A DNA stretch of 64,000 bases from Prostheceraeus crozeri (GCA_907163375.1 CAJQUW010005703.1:434001-498000), one strand, 5' to 3'; positions 35,076-47,340 are shown, counted from the stretch's first letter. Numbers and translations: made by a program. The notes: generated by a model not told the origin, from the sequence alone.

Positions 35076-35353
35076 ATGACATAATTTAATTAATCTCAGG
35101 GTTTTTTTCAGTTGTGTGAATTTTGCAATTTTTTGCAATCTGCATTCATTTAACATGATAACTTTTATAAATGGCATCGATTTTCAATATGAGTACAGAA
35201 TTTCAGCGACATAATCATAATAATTTCATCACCTATTTGATTTGCAAAATTTCCACTACCAGTAGCGGTTGATGATCTGCACATCGGTTATATTTCACAT
35301 GTATCATTGTTCATGCAATGTATATGTGCAATCGTGCATGCACATCTATAGTA

Positions 35354-36301
35354 CCGTAAAATGGGGTAATTCGGACACCTTTTTGAGGGTTTTTTAAATT
35401 TTTTTGTCATTTGTGATGATGCTATGATCCTATAATCCTACATGAAACGCAAATGGGGAGTTATTTAAAATATGTAATGACCCAGTAACCTCAAGCCTTG
35501 TAGAAATTTGTCTGGATAATTTCTACGATGGGTACTTAAAAAAAGAAAAAAATGGGGTAATTCGGACACCAACAAGTTTTGTATTTCAGACTGAACAGAA
35601 ACGATCTAAATCAAATGCAAATGTTGCAAACTGAAGTTAAAGTGAGTCTATGTACACTGGGCACACTCGAAAAAGGGATCAACGCTTCCACCGTTGCACT
35701 TGCCACAGAACCACTCGGCACAAGTAACACATTGGATCTAGTCCGGTGCACTGGACTTCATAAATGCGACTGAACACCTTGCGCAGGTGTCGTCTTCATC
35801 ACTTGGTCACGTTAGTCATACATTGAATCCTTGATCGCTGAACAAGTTTGCGCGTGATTCATTGACATACTCGCGTGCGATAACGATAGACAGTGAGAAA
35901 TGCCGTCTCAGCAGATTGATCAGTATCAATTAGCCTTGCTTGCTGCACCCACCGGGGCAAGAAATTCCAAGAATTCGCGTCGTCTGTATTTGGGTGCAAC
36001 AACTGACCAGCTATGGTACTTCCGCAAGCCAGCCCATTTCAACCTACAACAAAGCTTTGTGGTAGATCAAACCTGATGAAAAAAAGTAAAATTAGTTTTT
36101 TTTCGACTTTTTTGAATTTCAAATATAATGTAGCTTTAAATACAATGAAAAACTTTTTTCGCGTCTATTGAAAAATTTCAGTTGATTAATGTATATCAAA
36201 CTAAAAAAATGCATTTCGGTCTCACCAGAAGCATCTGACAATTTTCATTAGTCAATTAAAGATAGAAAGTGACCAGGTGTCCGAATTACCCCATTTTACG
36301 G
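35354..36301 (-). mobile_element. TA-flanked DNA transposon (pogo/mariner-like), internally deleted
   Basis: 948 bp. A perfect 27-bp inverted repeat (35354-35380 and 36275-36301) begins CCGTAAAATGGGGTAATTCG, with TA directly outside both ends, as in Tc1/mariner-pogo elements. Another copy of the terminal motif lies inside at 35551-35573. On the minus strand about 35600-35770 encodes DDTCARCSVAFMKSS, then IQCVTCAEWFCGKCNGG and FFECAQC after a stop. This is a Cys-rich, PHD-like zinc-binding end like those at the C-terminus of some pogo/CENP-B-type transposases. The transposase core is absent. Confidence 0.8.
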
Positions 36302-37084
36302 TATGCCTGTGCATACTCGTATGTAACGGGAATGATTAGTCGTGAAATTTTTTTAGCTAGAATATTAGAATATAATACTTATAATACCATATAGATGTGC
36401 TTAAGTAAAAGTTTGCAGAAATACTTTAGTTGCAATGAACAATTTTTGAAGAGTTAAAAATATACATACATTCACAAAAAACGAAAAAAATTGAAAATTC
36501 AAATTTTAAATTTAATAATCGAAATACAAAATATCCTTGTTTTCTCTAAATTATATCCATCAGAATATGGAAATTAGAGGGGGTCGTACGACGCTAAAAA
36601 TCGCCCGCTCCTGATAGGGTTAAGGTATATGCTATTACTATCTAGCTTTTGAGCGATGTTTATGCGCAAATCGCATACAATAGGGCCGATTTCATTCTTT
36701 ATTGAACAAATTTCTCGAGGCCTGTACTCCCTGAAGCCTAGTATTGCAGTGGCAGTTGATAAAACCAAGCAGTCAGTTATCCAACGATATTTGTATTAGG
36801 ATTCCATTTAAGTTTAGTCATTTTTTTATTCATACAAACACTGATGAGCGTCCATCACACTCCCGCCTTTACAATAAAAGTCAATTCAAGGAAAACATGT
36901 GGGCCTGTATTTACAAAATCCATACTATTCTTTTCTTTTATTTTACGTATACGTACATTCACATGCACAAATCTTCACTTCTTTGTTATCTTCGGATGCA
37001 ACCGTCTTTTTTATACAATCACTGAAACACTAGAATTAAAGTAATGCACGGCGAATATCATATTTCGTATTTTCTACAATAGAC
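36302..37084. other. No feature recognised
   Basis: AT-rich. A short GC-richer stretch at 36578-36620 (gggggtcgtacgacgctaaa) stands out, but I cannot assign it. Confidence 0.45.
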
Positions 37085-37661
37085 ATGGTGAAATCCAGAA
37101 AAAAGTGAATTTTTTGCAATTTTTTGTCCCTCCCTGGATTCCACAAAGTTATTGATCAAACAGTCAACTATAAGACATCATTTTGGGGGATTTCGTTTGA
37201 TTTATCCTGCTCACACATAATTTTTTATATATTTGACTCTGTATTATATTTTTCGTTCGCTTGAGTTCTGAAAATATCCGATTTTCGCATGTCCCCCGAA
37301 TTTATCTACTTTTTAGAAGCCTGTGAAGCATATTCAGCAGGTAACTGACCAAAGTTCTTTTATGCTGTACATAATGTCATTCACCCACGTTATCTGTGAG
37401 ATAGTGTAGTTGTCTTAAAATTCATTATTTGGAGTTTTAGAGACTAAAAACCGATGTCCCCAAAACTTAATGTCATCTCTTCGACGGCGTGATTTTCAAT
37501 TTTCTTTTCTAGCTTTGCCAAATCGGAGTGGATTGTGGTTTGACATATGAGAATGTTGAAATGGGATGATATAACAATGTTTTGAGGCCCTATCTTTATT
37601 AAAAATCGAACATTATTTTTTCGGGGACAAAAGAATACGAAATGTTCTGGATTTCACCACA
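37085..37661. mobile_element. Element with GGTGAAATCCAGAA ends
   Basis: CATGGTGAAATCCAGAA on the left is matched, inverted, by TTCTGGATTTCACCACAT on the right, about 575 bp apart. Subterminal tttgtccctcc and cggggacaaaagaatacg are also complementary-like. No ORF. The target duplication is not clear. Confidence 0.65.
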
Positions 37662-38289
37662 TATAACAACACTTTAGAAGAAAGCACCAATTCTCATTTC
37701 AATAGTAATTCATTTGACCAATCATACGTGAAATAGAGAAGAGATTAATGATGTGGCAAATAAGGAACATTAGACAAAATAATGGCATAAATTTCGTGAT
37801 AAAAAATATCACACAGCTCTGCTGCCAAAAATGTAGAGTAGCAATTCTCATACGATGATGAAAGTCATCCCAGTAGCCATTTATAATAGAATATAATGCT
37901 TACTAATTTAAATTATTAGTTAAAGTAGTCCTAATGAGGACTGATGGTGTTCTCCAATCCGCAATTGTACAAAGGCAATGCTACTGTAACCATTGGATTA
38001 ATCAGTTCTTAAAAGAACTCAATGTAGCTTTCTCGTGGCAACGAATTAAAATTGATCAGCTTTGGCCCAATATCTGGTAAAAATGGAAATCTTAAGACTT
38101 GTAATACTACTCATTCTTGCTGTTAATATACTAATACCATAGATTCCAAACACTGCCGTATACACGTTCAAAACAGACTTCTAATATACTGTACCAACTA
38201 CAGATGCTGATAGTGGAAATAGAATAAGACAATGGTCACCAAAGGTTAAGGAAATTAAAAATGGATATTATAAAACAACAGGAAACCGA
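37662..38289. other. No feature recognised
   Basis: AT-rich sequence without repeats that I can link to others in the window. Confidence 0.45.
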
Positions 38290-38304
38290 TGAATAAAAAT
38301 TGGA

Positions 38305-38470
38305 AAAGTGGAGGTAAAATATGGAAATACAACGATGCTACTATACCGATTATAAGTGAACTATATCTGACACTACACAAAGTGGATAATGGAGGTAAAC
38401 AATAGAACTACAATGACACTCTACTACACCGAAAGCAATGAAACTATACACACTATACCTAAGACTACAC
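38305..38470. repeat. Diverged direct duplication of about 80 bp
   Basis: Two adjacent units begin ggaggtaaa (38311 and 38392). They share tacaa-ga, ctactataccga / ctactacaccga, and actatat / actataca words in the same order. Confidence 0.65.
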
Positions 38471-38797
38471 ATGGAAAATACTATTTCTTCACTTGAATTT
38501 GTTATCGCCAGTTTCTTAATCCGTCTATAGTACTTCATGTAATTCCACATTTCTTCATTTGAATTACAATACATCGACCACTACTTCAGCTACCGATTAA
38601 GGGATATAAAACATAATACTGCAGTCCGTCAGTCATCAGCAGGTACCCGTCTAGTTGTGTTTCGACCCCTAACCTGAACACTCAAACCCAGACGAGCGGG
38701 GTCCCACACATAGTGGCTGACAAAATACTGAATAGGTAATGATATGTCTTGAAAGATATGTCACAAAGATATATCAGACATCATTCAATTGTTGCGT

Positions 38798-38942
38798 TTC
38801 CCACATGTAAACTGATCCTGTCATTAAATTCATCCCATCAATAAATACAGTATGCTTTTTGCGACCCGCACATGTAAACAAATCCTGTACATCAATCTTT
38901 GCCTTTTCGATTCCCACAAGTAAACAGATCCTGTTCATCCTC
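38798..38942. repeat. Three diverged repeats around CACATGTAAAC-ATCCTGT
   Basis: ccacatgtaaactgatcctg, cgcacatgtaaacaaatcct and cccacaagtaaacagatcct occur in the same orientation about 45-70 bp apart. Similar spacer words point to an old tandem array. Confidence 0.7.
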
Positions 38943-39091
38943 GAATCCCATAAAGATGTAATCGCTGTGTGATAAATATGTAATCCGCCTTTACACAAAC
39001 TTCGCCTCATACATCAAGACTTAACAAAGGGAGCTCTCTCATCTCCCGTTTCAAACGATAAAAATTAACGCAGGGGAAGCTTTTTCATTAA

Positions 39092-39230
39092 GTTGATGTT
39101 GGGAAACCAAATAGATTAGATGGTAATAATTCTTTTTTTATTATTATATGCTTATAAATTAAAAAAAGCATATAATAATTAAAAAAAGAATTATTACCAT
39201 CTAATATACTTGGTTTCCCAACATCAACGT
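39092..39230. repeat. Hairpin element with ~60-bp arms
   Basis: gttgatgttgggaaaccaa ... attattatatgctt is followed after about 12 bp (ataaattaaaaa) by the inverted copy ending ttggtttcccaacatcaac. The arms differ at only a few positions. The sequence can fold into a near-perfect stem. Confidence 0.9.
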
Positions 39231-39656
39231 AGTGGAGGCTGATAAAAGTCAACAGTCAGTTACCAAGGATATTTGCATTCCATGATATCACTTAAACTTA
39301 TGTCCAGTCATCAATTTGAATTCAATTATTATTTTCATTCATGCAGCAATGATGAGGATCCATCATATCTTGCAGCAATTCATGGGAAAGCAAACAAGCC
39401 CGCTTAAAGTATTCCAAATAGCCTTTATTATCCTGATTCGATTATCTAGCGAAAAACATGAAATGTGTTTGTAAGTTGCAATATATTCATCACGTGATTG
39501 ATTTAAATGGATTCAAATTAACATGCACATTGTTTTACAGCTATACTCATGGATAAAAATGCATTTTAATTTTTAGAATAAAGATATCCATCACAGGGGC
39601 GAAGTATAGTCTCGCCCCTAAACATTTTTTCAGAATTGCTGGTATCGATGTCTCTG

Positions 39657-39670
39657 CCCCCCCCCCCCCC
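39657..39670. repeat. Poly-C run of 14
   Basis: Uninterrupted cytosine run. Just upstream caggggcgaa and tcgcccct form a short inverted pair. Confidence 0.95.
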
Positions 39671-39891
39671 GGTATGAGCTGCCTTTAGAAAATAGCTCCT
39701 CAATTGTTTATCGAATTTCTAACGCACTCAATCTGCGAATTCACAATTACATTAATATACGAGTATTTAGATGTTTTTATCTTCAATTGAAAACAGCTCT
39801 CAAAGACGGATCGATTATCAATTCAAATAATTGTTGTTTTTAAAAAAGGTGCTGAAAAATTCTCAACCGGTTTCAACACCGTTCTTCAATG

Positions 39892-40373
39892 CACAAAATA
39901 AGATTGTTCAATGATATCACTTTGCTAGAAATGCAAACTGATTCAAAACGATGGCACATGCAGCAACTTACTGAGTGAGGAAAAGGAAATTTTTGATGCC
40001 CTACAAGGATAGGAAAAAACAGTCGTGCATTGCTTACGGATTGCTGTGAATTCCTTCAAAATGATTCGATCGCCACAAGTTTTCTCGATAATGTTGCTCC
40101 TTTCGATTATTATTGAAAAACATAGCAGGCGCATGAAAAAACGTTCACAAACTTCCCTGTAGAACTTGACATCGTCTGGATCTCTTTGCTGTGTGATCCG
40201 CTTGACAGTCACTGAAACTTCGCACAATTTGGCGAGTTTCATCTTGAACTGGCTGCTCACTGTTCGATTGCTATGGTATTATGTCAGCGGATTGTGCCAT
40301 TTCATGAGCGCTACATGTTCCGATGCTTCCTTTCTAGTCAAACAGACGAAGAGACGACCTGTCTAATTATGTG
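39892..40373 (+). mobile_element. Family A hAT-like MITE, copy with aged TSD
   Basis: 482 bp from CACAAAATAAGATTG to CTGTCTAATTATGTG. Flanks CTTCAATG (39884-39891) and CTCCATTG (40374-40381) match at 6 of 8. The termini are also mutated, so this is an older copy. Confidence 0.88.
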
Positions 40374-40381
40374 CTCCATTG

Positions 40382-41565
40382 TGTCTCTAGAACGTGCCAT
40401 GGTAGAAGATTGTTTTCCTATAGGCCTACCTCATGGTTCATGCTATGTAACAGCTGCACATTTTGAAAATTTCCTTTAGTTTTTAATTTTACATAATTTG
40501 ATGCTTGCGGTTATCTTTAGCAACTACAAAATCCTCTATCTGTCTCCGTGGATGTAATGTAGATGCCATGTCTTTTGATTTGACCTGTAAAGCATATTAT
40601 TGCCGGCGGGGAGATGATATTTACTCCAATGGAAAGAACATAATCTATGCAAGATCTATACCAATTATGACTGATATTGTCCTGCTATAGTAGAGACTAG
40701 AATAGTAGAGACTCAAACTAAATTTCTATTCAAAGAGAATTTAATAATCACATACATATCGTATACATATAATGTACATATAATCTATGAACATAATGGG
40801 CGAGTTTTGATCGGCTTAGTATGTATTAGATCTGAGAATAGATATTTGCAATATTGGTCAGACTAAATTTCTATTCAAATACTCTTGATAATCATAGATA
40901 TATCAATCACAATCTGTCCTTGATGGGCATATAAGATATCTAACTCGTGCAATGCCATAAAGAGGTAATCACGCACTGGTTTCGTATCTTATATTATAAC
41001 TTTTAAATCACAATTTGATAATTTGATTAGAATTCAATGCTTAGAATCTTGTTCACGTGAATGTTGATGCAGTTAGGTCACGTTTTCAAAGTAAATTTTA
41101 ATTTCAGTAGCCTTGCGAACCATGAAAAATAAATGTACTTTATTCTCTTACAATTTCGTGTCTTTAGATGTTTGTAAGAGGCAACTTTTGACAGATTGCT
41201 TGCTCAAGTCTAAAATGAAAACACAGAGAAATTTGTATTTCCGTCTTATCTGTTTCTTGGAACAATATCTTTAATTGAACAAAGAAGTTCTCCGTGAAAA
41301 CAGTTTCATATTTAAATTTGATTTGTAAGAACCTATATGTTTACCTAGAAAAAGTTCGGATGATTCAAATTCATTATTAATACTGTAGAAGTCGAAATGG
41401 AGTATGTCTATATATCTATGTCAAATTGACATTATATCATCGCACTCTATCAATAGAAACCTCCTTTTGACGTCTGCGGTTATTTACGATCGTATAAAGC
41501 AAACCACCGAATGATTACCCACTCATTTTGGTTTTCATTCAACCCCTGCACTAGGACAGAGAAAA
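40382..41565. other. No feature recognised
   Basis: AT-rich. gactcaaactaaatttctatt at 40710 is echoed by gactaaatttctattcaaat at 40860. Otherwise nothing is supported. Confidence 0.45.
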
Positions 41566-41591
41566 GGCTGGTTTCCAATGGGTCATAGGTC

Positions 41592-42365
41592 CACAGAATT
41601 AGATTGTTTAACCGTATGACTTTGCTAGGTGTGCGAATTGATTCAAAACGAACTACTAACTAAGTGGGCGAAAAGAAATTTTTGATACCTTGCAGAGATG
41701 GGAAAATAGTCGTGCGTCATTGGCGTATAGTTGTGAATTCCTTCAAAATGCTCCGATAGTCACGATTCCTTCAGATTTGAAGAATTCAGATAATTGTGCG
41801 AAATTTCAGTGATTGTTATCAATCGGATCACACAGCAAAGAGACACAGTCGATTTGGTGTGCCTGCTAACTATTTTTAATAATGATCGAAGTGACAAACA
41901 TTATCGAGAAAACGTTTGCTCAATGATCTGAATTCTTCAAACCTGAAGGAATCGTGGCGATCGGAGCATTATGTAAGTAAGTAAGTAAGCGTTTATTGAC
42001 AAAAAAATACATCTACCTCCGAATGGGAATCGTGGAGGCAATTTCTAATCATTGACATAAATCCGTGAGTGATAAACGTTACACTGTATCATTGTACATT
42101 GCTGAGCGCATGATTCACATCATCAGTCTTGATGGCGTTGAAAAGTCGAATTTTATGAAAGTCGAAAGTTATGAAGGAATTCACAGCAATACGCTAGTGA
42201 CGCACGACTATTTTTCCTATCTGGCGTGTTTAATGTTGAACTGTCTGCTCATTGTTCGATTTCTATGGTATTATGTCAGCAGATTGTGCCATTTCATCAG
42301 CGTTACATGTTCCAATGCTTCCTTTCTATGCAAGCAGAAGAAGAGACGATCTGTATAATTTTGTG
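41592..42365 (+). mobile_element. Family A MITE, rearranged copy with an inverted segment
   Basis: The left terminus CACAGAATTAGATTG and the right end cctttctatgc...TAATTTTGTG are in family order. The part 41800-41970 is in the opposite orientation to the rest (cggatcacacagcaaagaga), and a foreign tail follows at 41972. Flanking 8-mers match at only 5 of 8. Confidence 0.75.
41972..42060 (-). mobile_element. LINE or SINE 3' tail inside the family A copy
   Basis: On the minus strand AATAAACGCTTACTTACTTA is a polyadenylation-like signal followed by a CTTA microsatellite. This is a common 3' end of CR1/L2-like LINEs. The body before it is short and unrecognised. Confidence 0.55.
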
Positions 42366-42660
42366 CGCAGATCGCTTCACCGTTTGCGATGTCGCGTGAA
42401 ATTTGACGTCACAGTTGTCTCCTTTTTCTTGCGACAAGAACGCTCGACGTTCATGGCGCTACAATACTTAAAGTCACAATGGGCACTGCATTACATGCGA
42501 CGTCTCAAGGGTGACATGCACGGTAAAGCAGCAGACATTGATTGGAAACCGTCTCATGAGTTGAAGCGCTGGTGCGTAAAACATTGACCAATCAGAGCGC
42601 ACTTTTGCGGAAGACGTTGCTACAACGTACGATGCGCCATCCATTGGAAACCAACCTTAA

Positions 42661-44209
42661 GATCTAAGGTTTCATAATGTGGAAAGCAACGATGAGTGCT
42701 ATCCTCATCAACACACTTCGGAAACCTACGTGTGTTCGTCGAATTTAGGAGAGACAGATTCTGAAACAAATTACGCAGCTGTTGTGTAATTGTTACGTAG
42801 ATTTGGTCGATTAGAAATATTTTGCGCTTGTGCTTCCAAACATTATTCTGCATTTACTGTAGAAAAGACAATGTAATTAATTGCTTCTTTATGAATTCTC
42901 ATTATAATGATTAACTTTAATATTTTGCGCCATTTGTGCAGAATTCACAATAACATTAACTGCCTCCTTGTGGCATCCGCCTAATTACAGCGGTGTTTTT
43001 ATGTGTGCAAGATGTGTGACTTTCCTGTGGCTGATATATGATTTAAATAATCCCATACCTGGCCATTTACCAAAACTTATGTAAATGCGAAGTAATGCCA
43101 ATCAAAAACGCAAACATGCGCCACTATTAGAAAAATAACTGCGTAAAATACGTGAATATTTGTTATGTTATTGAGATAACACCGGCAAGCTTGTCTGATT
43201 TTTCATTGCCAATGACACCACAATAGCCAGGACAAAATATCCATGTCATCCTTTTAAGTCGACTCTTTTCGAGGGAACTTCTCCAGTCCCAAAGAATGCA
43301 CCAGCTGGAATCGAATCAGGACCACGCCTTGAGTTTTCGACTTCACAAAGTCGGGACAAGGTGAACTCTGGTTGAGCAAGGCACACCGTACTTCTGCGCA
43401 ACCGTGATGTCGGCATTTTCCCGACCTTTTGATGCAGCGGATGGCCCACATCACTGGTTATTCGTAGATATGCTCTCACCTGTGCCGCCATATGCCTGAC
43501 TTAGTTTTATGAATTAAAGAAAAATCTGATTCCAAAAAATATAAAACCCATCGCTAAGTTTCTTCAAAAGGCAAACAACATCCGCTTGATCTCCAAAGGA
43601 AAAGACTAATAAATATCCAAAAAGTGATCAAAAGTTCATTCCCCTCTCTTTCCGTAATTAAAATTGAGTTAAAATGAATGTATGAATTAAAAATGAGTGT
43701 GTTTCAGTTTGTTCATTGTCTTGAAATTGAATGTTCTCCAATTGTTTTCCAAAAGTTAGGAAAGAAACATTTATTGAATGATTGAATATTACGCAAATTG
43801 GTTGCTTAGATAATGCTGTAATATTGTGACCATGATCTACATTCTATAGGGAAGTATCATCAGTTTTCGTGTCTTGAAAGATAATGCGGACAAACAATTT
43901 GACATGTACGTGTATTTCTCAACAATACATTGAGAGATAAGGCTTCTGAATGAAGCATCTCTTGAGGCTTTTCTTCGCTCAGCTCTAACCTTAGTTAACA
44001 TTTACACAAAGCGGGCTCCAAAATACAGGCACACCCATCTCATTAGTGATGCAAATGGAAAATTTTGAAATTTAATTTTTGGTGATTGACTTTTTTCCTT
44101 TGTTTTGGAGACTTTTGTAGTCGTTTGAAAAGACTATGCAATATGCAAAGACCGAAAACTTATCTATCATTCCTGCATGTTACCTTTTGGAACCAACTGC
44201 ACCTTTTCC
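42661..44209. other. No gene recognised; GC-richer patch at 43250-43495
   Basis: 43246-43491 (-) is an 81-aa open frame in GC-richer sequence. On the minus strand it contains GATTCGATTCC, which resembles a tRNA B box, so a decayed SINE is possible. No A box or tail was found. The remainder is AT-rich without repeats. Confidence 0.4.
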
Positions 44210-44402
44210 ATGTCTATTTCAGATCATCCCAAATGAATTTCAGATATTAGATTGATTTCAGATTTCTCTAATTGAATTTCAGATATCTATCAGAAACCCA
44301 ACTTTTAAGGGATCTTAAATTCAACTGGAGAATCTCCAATTCATCTGGAAATGTCTGAAATTCATTTGGGTAGATCTGAAATCGATTTGGAACTATCTGA
44401 AC
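44210..44402. repeat. Cryptic repeat of TTCAGAT units in both orientations
   Basis: cccaaatgaatttcagatat on the left is mirrored by tctgaaattcatttggg on the right. Between them ttcagat, gaatttcag and their complements recur at about 20-25-bp spacing. The block is partly palindromic. Confidence 0.75.
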
Positions 44403-44974
44403 CATGAGGTAGAAATGGAAGATGATGTGCATACAGTTTGTCCTCAACGAAGATCGGACAATATGCCAGAACTTAGAAACTGTCATAGATATTCTTCTAC
44501 TCATCACAGATATCTTTAGTTTCCAAATATCTCACGAGTTTACAGTCTTCCAATATGGTCGCTCATGTATAATACTGCGTGGACTGTGTGCTTATTCTTC
44601 ACATATTCATCAACATGTGGAAAATTTGTATCAATGATCAAGGCTGCACAATAAAGCTTAACTTTCAACCTAACAAGCAAACTCCAAAATTATTTTTGCT
44701 CCAGATCTTTCACATTGCATGAAATTATACCTCTATTGTAAACCAAGATTCACGTTATCCCAAACGATGTCTGTGTGATAATCAAAAATGCTAACTAATT
44801 AACACAAGCCACTGGTGGCAAAGGAATGTTCAAAAATCCGCGGACGGAACTCGTAGTGCTACGATCGCTTTAATCGAAATAATGATGAAATCAAGAGTTT
44901 TAGACCCATTCTATTGGTGTGTACCTGCCTCGGCTGCGGAAGCGCTCAAATCATAGGGCGTATCACAAAAATCA

Positions 44975-45082
44975 AAACTTTCAAAATTTTCCAAAACTTT
45001 CTATAATTTTCCAATTTTTTCCAATTTTTTCCATAATTTTCCATGGAAAATTTTGATTTAAAATTTTCCGGAAAATTTTCAT
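44975..45082. repeat. ATTTTCC-rich low-complexity tract
   Basis: ttttccaaaac, attttccaattttttcc and similar words repeat about ten times, ending with an inverted ccatggaaaatttt. Decayed simple repeat. Confidence 0.85.
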
Positions 45083-45433
45083 CACTACATCTCATTAACT
45101 TGTGTCATTTTTATAATACATGCATCTGTGGATGAATTTGGGAGAATTCTAATCCTAAATAATTTTAGACTTTCATCATATACTTTCGTGATGATTTCTA
45201 AGATAATTCAACGCTTACTTGCTCTACGGTAGTCTGATAAGGGAAGCTGGTGCAAAATTTGAATATTGAGTGCTGCAGCCCCGGCCTCATTTCCTTGCCG
45301 AATACAGCACGCGAACATATCAAGTTTGTGCAACCTTGGTTTAGAGGTTTAGAAATGGAACTTTGGGTGGCTAGTCCACGGTACCCAATGATTGACATGG
45401 GGAGATAGGAATCTTCAAAGAAACAGTTCCAAC

Positions 45434-45953
45434 CACAGAATTAGATTATTTAGGCGCATCACTTTGGCAGAGGTGCAAACTGATTCAAAACGATGGCACA
45501 TGCAAGAACTTACTAGGTGGGCAAAAAGAAATTCCTAATACATTGTAGAAATAGGAAAAATAGTCGTGCGCCACTTGCGGATTGTTGCGAATTCCATCAA
45601 AATGGTCTGATGGCCACATTCCTTCAGATTCGAAGAATTCAGATCATTGCTCAAAAGTTTTCTCGATAATGTTAGGCCATCCGATCATTTTAAAAAAGTT
45701 AGCATGCGCACGAAAAAACGTTCACAAACTTCTCTGTAGAACTTGACATCGTCTGTGTTTCTTTGCTTTGTGATCCGGTTGATAACAGTCACTAAAACTT
45801 CGCACAATTTGTTGTGTTTAATGTTGAACTGGCTGCTCACTGTTCGATTGCTACGGTATTATGTCAGCAGATTGTGCCATTTCATCAGCGTTACATTTTC
45901 CAATGCTTCCTTTCTAGTCAAACAGAAGAAGCAACGACCTGTCTAATTCTGTG
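45434..45953 (+). mobile_element. Family A hAT-like MITE, full copy with 8-bp TSD
   Basis: 520 bp from CACAGAATTAGATTATTTAG to CTGTCTAATTCTGTG. Flanks GTTCCAAC (45426-45433) and GTTACAAC (45954-45961) match at 7 of 8. It serves as a reference copy for the family. Confidence 0.94.
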
Positions 45954-46917
45954 GTTACAACCATAGAAATCGAACCATGTTTAACTTCTTGAGGATGGGT
46001 TAGCAATTTTGATCATTTGTCTGAAGTGCAGAGAACTACTAAATCTTCCTCGAGTCGATAAAGCCTGCCTGATCAATCAAATATCACAAATTATTCGATG
46101 TCTATGATTCGTTCTCAACCTGTTAAGCTGGAGGTTCATATTTCGCGCATGTTCACGCTCTTTTGTCCATGACAATATTTATTAAAAAATTGTGTAGCTT
46201 ATATTCAATTTTCAGCACTAGTTTCCCGTAAAAACTTGCAGTGCAAATAGACAAATATAATAATCTCACGACAATTCAAATTTCACGGCTCATCAATTGT
46301 CCTTTCTTTTCCGCGACGCTGTAACAGTACAAGTGAATTACATTTATCCACAAGACTATTATTTTCTTCTCCTTGCTCTTGTAAATAATGATAGCGTAAA
46401 GACAATGGGCTATATTGTTTGCACTGATGATTTTATTCACGAAATGCACGCATAATGAGTTCACGGGGAGTTTAAGTGTTTATTCTAACCGAAACACGAG
46501 CGCACTCCTTGTGATATATGAAAACATCACCAGGATAAATCGCGGCCGGGAAAGTTTTGCAATAATTAGCTTTTTCCTGAGGCGGTAGATTTGAGTCCAT
46601 CTTTGATGATATAGTGTTATCATACAGATTAGAAACGGGTCCAGACATCAGGTTCTAGTTGCAGTCGATAGCTATCGATAGCGTCAAAAGTCAACTATCG
46701 CTGCTCTCAATTCAACTGGTTCTCCTAATCTTTATCCACACTGACGGGGGAGGGGTCGCTAAGCTAGCAGAAAGTCTTCGCCTGTTATGAAACGCAGGAA
46801 GCTCTCTCCTACATTGCCGACAGTTGAAATGTAGGTCATCTTGTGAACCCACTTCTTGCAACCTGTACAACTCTTTTCCTACACACAGCACATGGGAGCC
46901 TTCGTTCGTCTTTTGTT
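45954..46917. other. No feature recognised
   Basis: AT-rich sequence with a short palindromic gatagctatcgatagc at 46669. No supported coding or repeat feature. Confidence 0.45.
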
Positions 46918-47131
46918 TGACTTAGGTCTCAGCTACATTGCGAGCTTTTCCAAGCGCTTCCGAGCAAAGTATTTTGCAACAAATGTAAAGTCACCATTGC
47001 AGCAGTTGTGGACTGTCACACAGCGAGCAAAGCAAACCAGAGCGATTGATAGCTTACGGACATACTTTTCCTCGACACGCTCGGAACGCTCGCGTTTGCT
47101 TTGCTTTCAGTGTGACTGAGGCCTTAGGAGC
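46918..47131. mobile_element. Family I MITE, copy 2
   Basis: ACTTAGGTCTCAGCTACATT and TTTCAGTGTGACTGAGGCCT are imperfect inverted ends. Subterminal cgagc/gctcg words are dense. It aligns in reverse with 11617-11833. Confidence 0.75.
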
Positions 47132-47204
47132 TTCGGCTGATGAGCACTTTAGTCTTTCAGACGTTGACTTTGGCTTCTATATTTGTTCTCCAACTTGTGA
47201 AGTC

Positions 47205-47340
47205 CTCTAGGTCTCTAGCAGATGCACCATTTCTTGATTTCTTCCATGACGATGCCGAATAAGAGTAGGCTCAGAACGGAACCTTGAGGCAGTCCGACTT
47301 TAATTGATGGCAGCCTGACCTTGACTGCAAATTCCTTTCA
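47205..47340 (-). mobile_element. LINE reverse transcriptase fragment
   Basis: The minus strand encodes VGLPQGSVLSLLLFGIVMEE. This carries the LPQGSxLSPLLF motif of the non-LTR reverse transcriptase palm, with Leu in place of the usual Pro after LS. Only about 45 codons are preserved, between a family I and a family J element. Confidence 0.8.

Larger units (their letters stand above)
41566..42660. mobile_element. Element Y with TGGTTTCCAATGG ends, host of a family A insertion
   Basis: AAGGCTGGTTTCCAATGG at the left and CCATTGGAAACCAACCTT at the right are inverted repeats with one mismatch. Without the family A copy (41592-42365) about 320 bp remain, rich in caatcagagcgc-like and cgtctca words. 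A related ttggaaaccg motif lies inside at 42541. Confidence 0.65.

Noticed and set aside
40166-40479. Short ORFs repeated at 20912, 33125, 42065, 45743 and 48268
   Set aside because: All fall in family A MITE copies. They are similar only because the copies are, and they are variably broken.
43246-43491. SINE or exon in a GC-richer patch
   Set aside because: A B-box-like word is present but no A box, tail or second copy was found.
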